This document shows, one piece after another, positions 46,279 to 55,268 of a stretch of DNA of 64,000 nt; position 1 is the first letter of the stretch; every line of letters begins with the position of its first letter. Position numbers and translations under genes: made by a program. The stretch is from Micromonospora profundi (lineage in GTDB: Bacteria; Actinomycetota; Actinomycetes; Mycobacteriales; Micromonosporaceae), in NCBI RefSeq assembly GCF_011927785.1, contig NZ_JAATJK010000001.1, positions 2,728,001 through 2,792,000 on the forward strand, given 5' to 3'. The notes beneath the pieces are model-generated. The model was not told the origin of the DNA. It did no database searches and was given only the letters and a program-made list of their open reading frames with translations.

Positions 46279-46818
46279 ATGAATCAACAGCGTCCAGTGC
46301 CGGATCCCGGCAGTCCACTATGGACGGCGGCGAACGGCTTCGTGGTACGTCGGGACGAGGGAATCCCCAAGCTGGTCAACGGTGGCAACGAGTCGACCCT
46401 GGTCAAGGTCACCGGGGACCAAACCGATGGCAAGCTCAGCCTCATGTCGATGGACGTCGCGCCCGGCTTCGGCAACATCCCGCACGCCCACGGTGCGGAG
46501 GACGAGGCGTTCTACATCGAGTCCGGCAAATTCCGGTTCATCAACGGTGCGGGCACCTTCGACGCCGGGCCCGGTGACTTCGTCTACGTTCCGCGCCTCA
46601 CCCGCCACGCGTTCAAGAACCTGAGCGACGAGCCGGCCCGGCTCATGGTCTTCTACACGCCGGCCGGAGCCGAGCAGTTCTTTCTCGACTTCGCCGACGA
46701 TCCCGACCCGTCGGGCAATCCGCCTGCGGAATGGACAGCCGAGAGGTTCGCCGCGATGGCGGACGCCCTGGACGCCCACCAGATGATCCTGATGCCCAGC
46801 GGCGACGACTGGGCGTGA
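46279..46818 (+). CDS. Cupin-domain protein
   Basis: 179 residues from the ATG at 46279 (AAAGGTG about 8 nt upstream). The cupin metal motif 1 is visible as PHAHGAEDEAFYIESGKFRF and motif 2 as GPGDFVYVPRLTRHAFKNLS. A C-terminal helical stretch follows. Cupins of this quercetinase-like size are dioxygenases, isomerases or sugar-binding proteins; no substrate can be assigned. Convergent with the xdhC-like gene. Confidence 0.85.
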   Translation: MNQQRPVPDPGSPLWTAANGFVVRRDEGIPKLVNGGNESTLVKVTGDQTDGKLSLMSMDVAPGFGNIPHAHGAEDEAFYIESGKFRFINGAGTFDAGPGDFVYVPRLTRHAFKNLSDEPARLMVFYTPAGAEQFFLDFADDPDPSGNPPAEWTAERFAAMADALDAHQMILMPSGDDWA

Positions 46819-46890
46819 GCGCGGCGGACCGGCGACCGTTGCGCGACAGGCAGGTCCGCACACCGCGAATGCCGGCGGAGCCGCGTCAGG

Positions 46891-47967
46891 TCAGGCGGCG
46901 TGGTGGATCGGGGTGTCGAGTTCGCTGAGCGGGCGACCTGAACCGCCCCAGGCCCGCGCGGTGATCTCGGCGGCGATCGCCACCGCCGTCTCCTCCGGCG
47001 TCCGCGCACCCAGGTCCAGGCCGATCGGCGAGCAGAGCCGGGCCAACGCGCCCTCGCCCACACCCGCCTCGCGCAGCCGGCGCATCCGGTCGTCGTGTGC
47101 ACGGCGGCTGCCCATCACGCCGATGTAGCGGGCAGGTGTGAGCAGGGCGACCTGGAGCAGCGGCACGTCGAACTTGGGGTCGTGGGTCAGGACGCAGAGC
47201 ACCGTGCGGTCGTCGATGGTCGTCGACTCCAGGTACTTGTGCGGCCACTGGACGACGAGGTCATCGGCGGCCGGGAAACGCGAGCGGGTGGCGAACACGG
47301 GTCGGGCGTCGCAGACCGTCACGTGGTAACCGAGGAAGGTGCCCATCCGGGCCATCGCGGCGGCGAAGTCGATCGCCCCGAAGATGATCATCCGGGGCGG
47401 CGGCACGTACGACTGGACGAACACGCTCACGTCGTCGCCGCGCTGTTCGCCCTGCCGTCCAAGGTGAAGCGTGCCGGTGGTGCCGAGGGCGAGCATCCCG
47501 GCCGCCTGTCGAGCCGCCGCGTCGTCCAGGTCGGGTGCGCCCAGGCTGCCCGCGATCCGATCGGGCCAGATCACGAGTTGCGCGTTCTCCATCGTCGCGG
47601 TGGCGACCGGACGGCCGTCGCGAATCGCTGCCAGCACCTCGTCGGGCTCGGTCAACGCGACGTCCGGCTGCACGAGCACCTGGATGGTGCCGCCGCAGGT
47701 CAGACCGACGTCGAACGCGTCGTCGTCGCTGACACCGTAGGTCGCGGTGTGGGCCGTCCCGGTCTCGATGGCGGTGCGGCAGAGGTCGTACACGGCGGCC
47801 TCGACGCAGCCGCCCGAGATGCTGCCCAGCGCCTCGCCATCGGCGGAGACCGCCATGGCCGCGCCCGGAGGCCGAGGTGCCGACTGCCATGTCCGGACGA
47901 CTGTCGCGACGGCGAACGCGACGCCACGAGTGCGCCAGTCCGTCAGCCCGTCGGCGATGTCCCGCAT
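46891..47967 (-). CDS. XdhC/CoxI-family molybdoenzyme maturation protein
   Basis: 358 residues from the ATG at 47967. The N-terminal XdhC domain (FAVATVVRTWQSAPRPPGAA, ISGGCVEAAVYDLC, VGLTCGGTIQVLVQP) is followed by a C-terminal Rossmann-like domain (RMIIFGAIDFAAAMARMGTF, CVLTHDPKFDVPLLQVAL, YIGVMGSRR). XdhC proteins sulfurate and insert the molybdenum cofactor into xanthine- and CO-dehydrogenase-type enzymes. It is divergent from coxM across a 118-bp region that contains a large palindrome, so both sides are probably controlled together. Confidence 0.9.
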   Translation of the reverse strand: MRDIADGLTDWRTRGVAFAVATVVRTWQSAPRPPGAAMAVSADGEALGSISGGCVEAAVYDLCRTAIETGTAHTATYGVSDDDAFDVGLTCGGTIQVLVQPDVALTEPDEVLAAIRDGRPVATATMENAQLVIWPDRIAGSLGAPDLDDAAARQAAGMLALGTTGTLHLGRQGEQRGDDVSVFVQSYVPPPRMIIFGAIDFAAAMARMGTFLGYHVTVCDARPVFATRSRFPAADDLVVQWPHKYLESTTIDDRTVLCVLTHDPKFDVPLLQVALLTPARYIGVMGSRRAHDDRMRRLREAGVGEGALARLCSPIGLDLGARTPEETAVAIAAEITARAWGGSGRPLSELDTPIHHAA

Positions 47968-47998
47968 GGCCGCACCATCCGCGAGGGCCTGCGGCACC

Positions 47999-48045
47999 GT
48001 CAACGGCGACCTAAGCAACTGCTTAGGTCGCCGTTGACTTTGACC
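47999..48045. promoter_or_regulatory. Large palindrome in the cox divergent promoter
   Basis: A perfect inverted repeat with 19-bp arms (47999-48017 with 48020-48038; inner part CCTAAGCAACTGCTTAGG). The right arm runs into TTGACT/TTGACC (48034-48045), the best -35 candidates for coxM. Its position fits an operator; as RNA it would form a very stable hairpin, so a transcriptional barrier is also possible. Confidence 0.7.
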
Positions 48046-48085
48046 ACCGCCGGCCTCAGATTGCACCGGACTGCGGAGGTACGAC

Positions 48086-48958
48086 ATGCAGGTACCGGCA
48101 CCGTTCGAGTACGAGCGAGCCACCAGTGTGGACCATGCGATCAGCCTGTTGGAGCGTTTGGGCAGCACAGCCCGCCTGATCGCCGGCGGGCACAGCCTGC
48201 TGCCGATGATGAAGCTTCGGCTGGCCAACTTCGACTATCTGATCGACATCAACGACCTGCACGGCGAGCTGGGCTACATCGAGTCCGGCCCGGACGAGGT
48301 GCGGATCGGCGCGCTCACCCGGCACCGGGAGTTGCTCGACTCTCAGGTGCTGGCGGCGGCGTTCCCCATCTTCGCCGACGCGGAACGGGTGATCGCCGAT
48401 CCGGTGGTGCGCAACAGGGGCACGCTGGGCGGCTCGCTCTGCCAGGCCGACCCCTCCGAGGACCTCTCGGCGGTCTGCACGACGCTTGACGCGCGGTGCG
48501 TGATCCGCGGTCCGGGCGGCGCGGAGCGGGTCGTGTCGATGGAGGAGTTCCATGTCGGGCCGTACGAGACCGCCGTCGCCGACGGCGAGATGCTCGTCGA
48601 GGTACGGCTACCGGTGCGGCCGGGCTGCGGCAGCGCGTACGCCAAGGTGGAGCGCAGGGCCGGCGACTGGGCCGTGGTGTCGGCCGGCGCTGCCGTGTGG
48701 CTCGACGGCGGCGTGATCGCCGACGCCCGGGTCGGACTCGCGGCGGTCGGTCCCAACACGACGGGAATCCCGGAGATCTCCGCCGCGCTGCGCGGGCAGG
48801 AGCCCTCGGAGGCCCTCTACGAGCAGGCCGGGGCGATCGCGGCGCGCAGCTGCGACCCGGTGACCGACCAGCGCGGCAGTGCCGACTACAAGCGGCATCT
48901 GGCCGTCGAGCTGACCAGGCGGACCCTGCGCCGGGCCGTGGAACGGGCGAGGAGCTGA
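48086..48958 (+). CDS. coxM: CO dehydrogenase medium (FAD) subunit
   Basis: A 290-residue flavoprotein (GGAGG 6 nt before ATG). FAD-binding motifs of the CoxM/XdhB family: RLIAGGHSLLPMMKLRLANF (AGGHSLxPxMK) and NRGTLGGSLCQADPSEDL (TxGGxxxxADPxxDLP-like). It passes electrons from the CoxS iron-sulfur clusters to FAD and on to the quinone pool. First gene of the coxMSL operon in the gene order typical of form I CO dehydrogenase; coxS starts 2 bp after its stop. Confidence 0.95.
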   Translation: MQVPAPFEYERATSVDHAISLLERLGSTARLIAGGHSLLPMMKLRLANFDYLIDINDLHGELGYIESGPDEVRIGALTRHRELLDSQVLAAAFPIFADAERVIADPVVRNRGTLGGSLCQADPSEDLSAVCTTLDARCVIRGPGGAERVVSMEEFHVGPYETAVADGEMLVEVRLPVRPGCGSAYAKVERRAGDWAVVSAGAAVWLDGGVIADARVGLAAVGPNTTGIPEISAALRGQEPSEALYEQAGAIAARSCDPVTDQRGSADYKRHLAVELTRRTLRRAVERARS

Positions 48959-48960
48959 GC

Positions 48961-49509
48961 ATGCAGGTCACCATGACCGTCAACGACGTCGAGGTCACCC
49001 GGGAGATCGAGGCCCGGCTGCTGCTGGTGCACTTCCTGCGGGACGTGCTGGGTCTGACCGGCACGCACTGGGGCTGCGACACCAGCAACTGCGGCACCTG
49101 CGTGGTCTGGCTCGACGGCGAGCCGGTGAAGTCGTGCACCGTGCTCGCGGCGATGGCCGGCGGCCACCAGGTGCGTACCGTCGAGGGTCTCGCCAAGGGC
49201 GCCCAGCTCGACCCGGTCCAGGAAGGCTTCATGCAGTGCCACGGCCTGCAGTGCGGCTTCTGCACGCCGGGGATGATGATGACCGCACGGGCGCTGCTCG
49301 ACCGCAACCCCGACCCGAGCGAGACGGAGATCCGAGAGGCCATCTCGGGTCAGATCTGCAGGTGCACGGGGTACGCCACGATCGTCCGCTCGGTCCGCTG
49401 GGCCGCCGTGGCCGAGGCGCAGGCCGCAGCCACTGTCACCGAGACCACCGAATCGACCGAGGCCGGCGAGATCGACAACGCCGGCCAGCCCGCGGAGGCC
49501 GTCGCATGA
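48961..49509 (+). CDS. coxS: CO dehydrogenase small (2Fe-2S) subunit
   Basis: A 182-residue subunit with two 2Fe-2S clusters: Cys39, 44, 47 and 59 (GCDTSNCGTC...C, plant-ferredoxin type) and Cys98, 101, 133 and 135 (QCGFCTPG...ICRCTGY). The C-terminus carries a Thr/Glu/Ala-rich tail of about 30 residues not needed for the fold. Overlaps coxL by 4 nt. Confidence 0.96.
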   Translation: MQVTMTVNDVEVTREIEARLLLVHFLRDVLGLTGTHWGCDTSNCGTCVVWLDGEPVKSCTVLAAMAGGHQVRTVEGLAKGAQLDPVQEGFMQCHGLQCGFCTPGMMMTARALLDRNPDPSETEIREAISGQICRCTGYATIVRSVRWAAVAEAQAAATVTETTESTEAGEIDNAGQPAEAVA

Positions 49510-51896
49510 CCACCGTGCACGAGCGCGTGGACACGTTCCACGACAACGACCAGAAACCCGTCGGGTACGGCCGGATGCTGCGCAAGGAGGACCCGAGGTT
49601 CCTGCGCGGGCGCGGCCGGTACGTCGACGACGTCCAACTGCCCGGCATGCTGCACCTGGCGATCCTCCGGTCGCCGGTGGCACACGCGCGCATCGTCAGC
49701 ATCGACACGAGTGCCGCCGAGGCGTCGCCCGGGGTGCGCGCTGTGGTGACCGGCGCCGCGCTGGCGCAGCAGAACCTTGCCTGGATGCCCACGCTCTCCA
49801 ACGACGTGCAGGCGGTCCTCGCCACCGACAAGGTGCGTTTCCAGGGTCAGGAGGTCGCGTTCGTCGTTGCCGACGACCGCTATCTGGCGCGCGACGCGCT
49901 GGAGCTGATCGACGTCGAGTACGACATCCTGGAGCCGGTGATCGACGCCCGCCGCGCGTTGGAGCCGGACGCGCCGCTGATCCGGGACGACCTGGAAGGC
50001 AAGACGAACAACCACTGCTTCGACTGGGAGACCGGCGACGAGGCGGCCACCGAGGCGGTCTTCGCCCGCGCCGACGTCGTGGTCAGCCAGGACCTCGTCT
50101 ACCCCCGGGTGCACCCGGCGCCGATGGAGACGTGCGGTGCGGTCGCCGACTACGACGCCGTCGAGGGCAAGCTGCGGCTGTGGTCGACCACCCAGGCGCC
50201 GCACGCGCACCGCACCCTCTACGCCATCGTGGCTGGCCTGCCCGAACACAAGATCCAGGTGATCGCGCCGGACATCGGCGGCGGGTTCGGCAACAAGGTG
50301 CCGATCTACCCCGGGTACGTCTGCGCGATCGTCGCCTCGATCGTCACCGGCAAGCCGGTGAAGTGGATGGAGGACCGGTCGGAGAATCTCATCAGCACCG
50401 GCTTCGCCCGCGACTACATCATGCGCGGCGAGATCGCGGCGACCCGCGACGGCCGGATCCTCGGCATCCGCACCAATGTGCTTGCCGACCACGGCGCGTT
50501 CAACGGCACCGCGGCGCCCGTGAAGTACCCGGCCGGCTTCTTCGGGGTGTTCACCGGCAGCTACGACATCGAGGCCGCGTACTGCAAGATGACAGCGGTC
50601 TTCACCAACAAGGCGCCCGGCGGCGTCGCGTACGCCTGCTCGTTCCGGATCACCGAGGCCGTCTACCTTGTCGAGCGGATCGTCGACTGCCTCGCCGACG
50701 AGCTGGGCATGGACCCGGCCGAGCTGCGGTTGAAGAACTTCATCCAGCCGGAGCAGTTCCCGTACACGACGAAGACCGGCTGGGTGTACGACTCGGGCAA
50801 CTACGAGCCGACGATGCGGCTGGCGATGGACATGGCCGGCTACGACGAGTTGCGCCGCGAGCAGGCGGAAAAGCGCGCCCGCGGCGAGCTGATGGGCATC
50901 GGCATCGCGTTCTTCACCGAGGCCGTCGGCGCCGGGCCGCGCAAGAACATGGACATTCTCGGACTGGGCATGGCCGACGGCTGCGAGCTGCGCGTCCACC
51001 CGACCGGAAAGGCCGTGGTACGCCTCAGCGTGCAGTCGCAGGGTCAGGGGCACGAGACGACGTTCGCGCAGATCATCGCCGAGGAGATCGGGATTCCGCC
51101 GGCCGACATCGAGGTGCTGCACGGCGACACCGACAACACCCCGTTCGGCCTCGGCACGTACGGCAGCCGCTCCACGCCCGTGTCGGGTGCGGCGGCGGCC
51201 CTGGTGGCCCGCAAGGTCCGCGACAAGGCCCGGATCATCGCCTCCGCGATGCTTGAGGTCTCGGTGGCGGACCTGGAGTGGGACAAGGGGTCGTTCCACG
51301 TCGCCGGTGACCCGGGCAGGTCCGTCACGATCCAGGACATCGCCATGCGCGCGCACGGCGCTGGTGACCTGCCCGAGGGCATCGAGGGCGGGCTGGAGGC
51401 GCAGATCTGCTACAACCCGTCGAACCTGACCTACCCGCACGGCGCGTACATCTGCGTGGTGGACATCGACCCGGGCACCGCGCAGGTGACGGTGCGACGG
51501 TTCATCGCTGTCGACGACTGCGGCACCCGGATCAACCCGATGATCATCGAGGGGCAGGTGCACGGCGGGCTCACCGACGGCGTCGGCATGGCCCTCATGG
51601 AGATGATCGCGTTCGACGAGGACGGCAACTGTCTCGGCGCATCCCTGATGGACTACCTGATCCCGACGTCGCTGGAAGTGCCCGACTGGGAGACCGGCTT
51701 CACCGTCACCCCGTCGCCCCATCACCCGATCGGCGCGAAGGGCGTGGGCGAGTCGGCAACTGTCGGTTCGCCGCCGGCGATCGTCAACGCCGTCATCGAC
51801 GCCTTGAAGCCCTTCGGCGTACGCCACGCCGACATGCCGCTGACGCCGTCGCGGGTCTGGGACGCGATGCGCGGCCAGGCCCGGCCGCCGATCTGA
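49506..51896 (+). CDS. coxL: Form I CO dehydrogenase large (Mo/Cu) subunit
   Basis: A 796-residue molybdenum hydroxylase subunit. The loop GGVAYACSFRITE contains AYACSFR (375-381), the AYxCSFR signature that separates true form I CO dehydrogenases from form II relatives; Cys378 would hold the Cu of the Mo-S-Cu centre. Other Moco motifs are GQGHETTF, and GVGESATVGSPPAIVNAV with the catalytic Glu. It oxidises CO with water to CO2 at the cytoplasmic face of the membrane, typically feeding aerobic respiration on trace CO. Confidence 0.96.
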   Translation: MTTVHERVDTFHDNDQKPVGYGRMLRKEDPRFLRGRGRYVDDVQLPGMLHLAILRSPVAHARIVSIDTSAAEASPGVRAVVTGAALAQQNLAWMPTLSNDVQAVLATDKVRFQGQEVAFVVADDRYLARDALELIDVEYDILEPVIDARRALEPDAPLIRDDLEGKTNNHCFDWETGDEAATEAVFARADVVVSQDLVYPRVHPAPMETCGAVADYDAVEGKLRLWSTTQAPHAHRTLYAIVAGLPEHKIQVIAPDIGGGFGNKVPIYPGYVCAIVASIVTGKPVKWMEDRSENLISTGFARDYIMRGEIAATRDGRILGIRTNVLADHGAFNGTAAPVKYPAGFFGVFTGSYDIEAAYCKMTAVFTNKAPGGVAYACSFRITEAVYLVERIVDCLADELGMDPAELRLKNFIQPEQFPYTTKTGWVYDSGNYEPTMRLAMDMAGYDELRREQAEKRARGELMGIGIAFFTEAVGAGPRKNMDILGLGMADGCELRVHPTGKAVVRLSVQSQGQGHETTFAQIIAEEIGIPPADIEVLHGDTDNTPFGLGTYGSRSTPVSGAAAALVARKVRDKARIIASAMLEVSVADLEWDKGSFHVAGDPGRSVTIQDIAMRAHGAGDLPEGIEGGLEAQICYNPSNLTYPHGAYICVVDIDPGTAQVTVRRFIAVDDCGTRINPMIIEGQVHGGLTDGVGMALMEMIAFDEDGNCLGASLMDYLIPTSLEVPDWETGFTVTPSPHHPIGAKGVGESATVGSPPAIVNAVIDALKPFGVRHADMPLTPSRVWDAMRGQARPPI

Positions 51897-51907
51897 GAGG
51901 GCCGACG

Positions 51908-52774
51908 ATGACCACCATCGCGGAGCGGGCCCAGGAGTTGACAGTCACTCGGGAGCCGTTCGTGCACGCCACAGTGGTCCGCGCGCAGGAGCCGACGTCG
52001 GCCCGGCCGGGCGACGCCGCGGTGATCCGCTCGGACGGTTCGATCGAGGGCTTCGTGGGTGGGGTGTGCGCCGAGGGTTCGGTGCGGGCGGCTGCCCTGG
52101 ACGCCCTGCGCGACGGCACCGCCGTGCTGCTGCGGGTGCTGCCGGAGGAATCGGCGCCGTTTCCCGAGGCGCCGGGGGCGCGGGTGGTGGTCAACCCGTG
52201 CCACTCCGGCGGCGCGATCGAGATCTTCCTCCAGCCGAGGCTGCCCGCGCCGGCGCTGCGCGTTGTCGGTGCCACACCGATCAGTGACGCGGTGGCGACC
52301 CTCGCCCGGTTCCTCGACTTCGACGTCGTGACCTCCGAGGACTACGCCGGCTGCACGGCGGTCGTGGTGGCCGGGCTGGGCAGGGGCGAGCAGGACGCCA
52401 TCCGGGCGGCCCTCGACGCGGGCGTGGGGTTCGTGGCGCTTGTCGCCAGCCACAAGCGCGGCGCGGCCGTGCTCGACGAGCTGGAGTTGAGCGACGCCGA
52501 ACGCGCCCTCGTCCACTCGCCCGCCGGCCTCGACATCGGCGCGCACACGCCGCAGGAGATCGCGCTGTCCATCCTGTCCGAGGTGGTCCGTGCCATCCGG
52601 GTGGACGGCCTGCGCCCGGCCGCGGGCGCGGTCGTCACCAGGCCCGAGCAGTCCGTCGACCCGGTGTGCGGGATGACAGTTCTGATCGGGCCGGACACCC
52701 CGCACGCCCGGGTCGACGGTCAGGACGTCTGGTTCTGCTGCGCCGGCTGCCTCGCGACCTACACGGCGGCGTAA
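51908..52774 (+). CDS. XdhC-family maturation protein with C-terminal YHS domain
   Basis: 288 residues. The N-terminal part is XdhC-like (FVHATVVRAQEPTSARPGDA, SIEGFVGGVCAEGSVRAAAL), the middle has the XdhC Rossmann part (LRVVGATPISDAVATLARFL; GLDIGAHTPQEIALSILSEV). The last ~45 residues are a YHS domain (DPVCGMTVLIGPD...VWFCCAGCLATY) with Cys pairs able to bind metal. The usual CoxF/XdhC partner lacks this; a link to Cu or S delivery for the Mo-Cu centre is tempting but unproven. Follows coxL by 11 bp. Confidence 0.85.
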   Translation: MTTIAERAQELTVTREPFVHATVVRAQEPTSARPGDAAVIRSDGSIEGFVGGVCAEGSVRAAALDALRDGTAVLLRVLPEESAPFPEAPGARVVVNPCHSGGAIEIFLQPRLPAPALRVVGATPISDAVATLARFLDFDVVTSEDYAGCTAVVVAGLGRGEQDAIRAALDAGVGFVALVASHKRGAAVLDELELSDAERALVHSPAGLDIGAHTPQEIALSILSEVVRAIRVDGLRPAAGAVVTRPEQSVDPVCGMTVLIGPDTPHARVDGQDVWFCCAGCLATYTAA

Positions 52775-52777
52775 CCC

Positions 52778-53353
52778 GTGTTCCTGACCGGCCTGGTGCT
52801 CGCCGCGGGGGCATCGGTGCGGCTCGGCGAGGCGAAGCAACTGCTGCCGTACCGGGGGCGGACACTGCTCGACGCCACCCTCGACCTGGCTCGCTCGTGC
52901 GGCTTCGACCAGTTGCTCGTCACCCTCGGCGGCGCGGCGGGCGAGGTGCGCGACCGGGTCGACCTCACCGGCTGCCAGGTCGTCGAGAACCCGGAGTTCA
53001 GCAGCGGTTGCGGGTCCTCGGTCAGCACCGCCGCACGGGCTGTGGACCCGCGCGCCGACGCGCTCGTGCTGCTCCTCGGCGACCAGCCCGGCGTCCGCGC
53101 CGCCGACGTCCGCCGGGTCGCCACGGCCGCCACCCCGCTTGCCGTCTGCCGGTACGTCGACGGGTTGGGCCATCCGTTCCGCTTCGCCCGCGAGGTCATT
53201 CCCGAGCTGTACGACCTGCACGGCGACAAGGCCGTGTGGAAGCTACTGCACTCCGGCCGCCACCCGGTGACCGAGGTGCCCGTCGACGGGCCGGTGCCGA
53301 TCGACGTGGACACCCGCGCGGACTACGAGCGCCTGCTGGCGGGCGAGGCATGA
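52778..53353 (+). CDS. MobA/MocA-like nucleotidyltransferase
   Basis: 191 residues (GTG start 3 bp after the XdhC-YHS stop). Nucleotidyltransferase motif LAAGASVRLGEAKQLLPYRG, then LLLGDQPGV and a late GLGHPFRFAR. The family attaches CMP to molybdopterin to make the cytosine dinucleotide form used by CO dehydrogenase (MocA role). Overlaps coxD by 4 nt. Confidence 0.88.
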   Translation: MFLTGLVLAAGASVRLGEAKQLLPYRGRTLLDATLDLARSCGFDQLLVTLGGAAGEVRDRVDLTGCQVVENPEFSSGCGSSVSTAARAVDPRADALVLLLGDQPGVRAADVRRVATAATPLAVCRYVDGLGHPFRFAREVIPELYDLHGDKAVWKLLHSGRHPVTEVPVDGPVPIDVDTRADYERLLAGEA

Positions 53354-54219
53354 AGGACGCGCTGACCGTCCGGCACCGCCTCGACGCCGTCGACTACCTG
53401 GTCGACGACGGCATGGCGATGGCCCTCTTCCTGGCGTTGCGGCTCGGTCGGCCGCTGCTGCTGGAGGGCGAGCCGGGCGTCGGCAAGACCGCCGCCGCGA
53501 AGGCGCTGGCCAGGGCGTTGGAGACGCCGCTGATCCGGTTGCAGTGCTACGAGGGGCTGACCGCCGGTGAGGCGCTCTACGAGTGGAACTACCAGCGACA
53601 ACTGCTGGCGATCCGGCTCGCCGAGGCACAGCACGCCCGACTCACCGACGCGGACCTGTTCAGCGCCGAATACCTCCAGGAACGGCCGATCCTGCGGGCC
53701 TTACGCCACCGGGGGCCGGTCCCTCCGGTGCTGCTGATCGACGAGATCGACCGCGCCGACGACGAGTTCGAGGCGCTGCTGTTCGAGTTCCTCGGCGAGG
53801 CCGGCATCACCATCCCCGAACTCGGTACGTTCACCGCCCGCACGCCGCCGGTCGTGGTGCTCACCTCCAACCGGAGCCGCGAGCTGCACGACGCGCTGCG
53901 CCGCCGCTGCCTCTACCACTGGATCGAATTCCCCGAACCGGCCCGCGCCGTGGAGATCGTCCGCCGGGCGGTGCCGGGTGCCACCGAACCGCTGATCCGT
54001 GCGGCCGTCCAGTTCGTCGGCGACGTACGCGGCCGGGAGTTGGAGAAGGCGCCCGGGATGGCCGAGGCCATCGACTGGGTGGCCGCGCTGTCCGTGCTCG
54101 GTGCCGCCGACCTGGCCGCCGACGACGTCGCGCACACCATCGGCACCATCGCCAAGACCCCCGACGACCGCGCAGTGGTCGCCGCCGCGCTCGGCGCCTA
54201 CCAGGAGAGCCAACCATGA
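53350..54219 (+). CDS. coxD: CoxD-like MoxR AAA+ ATPase
   Basis: A 289-residue MoxR-type chaperone: Walker A GEPGVGKTAAAK, Walker B VLLIDEIDRAD, sensor 1 LTSNRSRELHDAL and arginine finger region RRRCLYHW. In Oligotropha, CoxD helps build the Mo-S-Cu centre of CoxL. It pairs with the VWA protein encoded by coxE two genes later, a usual MoxR-VWA arrangement. Starts inside the previous gene's stop. Confidence 0.92.
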   Translation: MKDALTVRHRLDAVDYLVDDGMAMALFLALRLGRPLLLEGEPGVGKTAAAKALARALETPLIRLQCYEGLTAGEALYEWNYQRQLLAIRLAEAQHARLTDADLFSAEYLQERPILRALRHRGPVPPVLLIDEIDRADDEFEALLFEFLGEAGITIPELGTFTARTPPVVVLTSNRSRELHDALRRRCLYHWIEFPEPARAVEIVRRAVPGATEPLIRAAVQFVGDVRGRELEKAPGMAEAIDWVAALSVLGAADLAADDVAHTIGTIAKTPDDRAVVAAALGAYQESQP

Positions 54220-55268
54220 AGATCACCAACGAGTTCACTGTCGCCGTTCCGATCGACAGGGCGTGGGCGGTGCTCACCGACCTGGCGGGGATCGCGCCCT
54301 GCCTGCCGGGCGCACAGTTGACAGGCGTCGACGGTGAGGTCTACCGGGGCAAGGTGAAGGTCAAGGTAGGGCCTGTCATCTCGGAGTTCGCGGGCACCGC
54401 GCAGTTCGTCGAGAAGGACGACGCCGCGTACCGCGGGGTGATCGACGCCAAGGGCCGCGACGCCCGGTCGACCGGGAACGCGTCCGCGCTTGTCACCGCC
54501 CGACTCCGGCCCGACGGCGACCGTACGCTGGTGAGCGTCGACACCGACCTGAAGATCTCGGGGAAGCTGGCCCAGTTCGGCAGCGGCATGATCAAGGAGG
54601 TGTCGGGCAAACTGCTGGCCCAGTTCGTCGCCAACCTGGAGGCGAAGCTGGCAGCCGAGCAGACGACGCCGACCGCCGTAGCGGCACCGGCAGCCGCGGA
54701 CGAGCCGACCGTCTCAGCGCCGCAGACCGTCTCAGCTCCGCCGACCGTCGCTGAAGTGCGGGGCGCCGGAGGCGACGCCGCGGCCGTACCGGCGGCGCGA
54801 AGCGGGGACGATCCCGCCGCGTCCGCCCCCATCGCGCCGGAGGCACCCGAACTGTCCCCGGCCGCGTCCGCCACTGCGGTCGACACCACCCCCGCCACGG
54901 CCGCCGTCGCGCCCTCCCCGATCGACCCGTCCCCGATCGCGCCGTCGCCGATCGAGCCGACAGCGATCACCGCGTCCCCGATCACCGAGGCTCCCGCCGA
55001 GCCGTCGCCGCTCGCCGACCCGTCGGCCGGCGAGCCGTCCCCCGCCGACCCGTCGACGGACGAGCGGGCCGTCATGGGGCACCCCACCCCCGGGCCGGCA
55101 CAGGGCAGGCCGTCGGCCGTCGACGGGCGCACCGCGCCGGCTGCCGAACCGGAGGCGCTCGACCTGCTCAGCCTCGCGGGCGGATCGATCACCAAGCGAC
55201 TCGTACCCGCTGTCGTCGGTCTCGTCGCGGTCGGCGCGGTGATCGCCTGGCTCGTCGCGCGGCGGTGA
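54216..55268 (+). CDS. coxG: CoxG-like SRPBCC protein with membrane tail
   Basis: 350 residues. Residues 1-145 form the SRPBCC/CoxG fold (KITNEFTVAVPIDRAWAVLT, IAPCLPGAQLTGVDGEVYRG, FGSGMIKEVSGKLLAQFVAN). About 170 residues of Ala/Pro/Ser/Thr-rich disorder with repeated PSPI units follow. A C-terminal helix (LVPAVVGLVAVGAVIAWLVA) ends in RR. CoxG tethers CO dehydrogenase to the membrane and shuttles menaquinone in mycobacteria; here the linker is long. Overlaps coxD and coxE by 4 nt each. Confidence 0.9.
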   Translation: MKITNEFTVAVPIDRAWAVLTDLAGIAPCLPGAQLTGVDGEVYRGKVKVKVGPVISEFAGTAQFVEKDDAAYRGVIDAKGRDARSTGNASALVTARLRPDGDRTLVSVDTDLKISGKLAQFGSGMIKEVSGKLLAQFVANLEAKLAAEQTTPTAVAAPAAADEPTVSAPQTVSAPPTVAEVRGAGGDAAAVPAARSGDDPAASAPIAPEAPELSPAASATAVDTTPATAAVAPSPIDPSPIAPSPIEPTAITASPITEAPAEPSPLADPSAGEPSPADPSTDERAVMGHPTPGPAQGRPSAVDGRTAPAAEPEALDLLSLAGGSITKRLVPAVVGLVAVGAVIAWLVARR

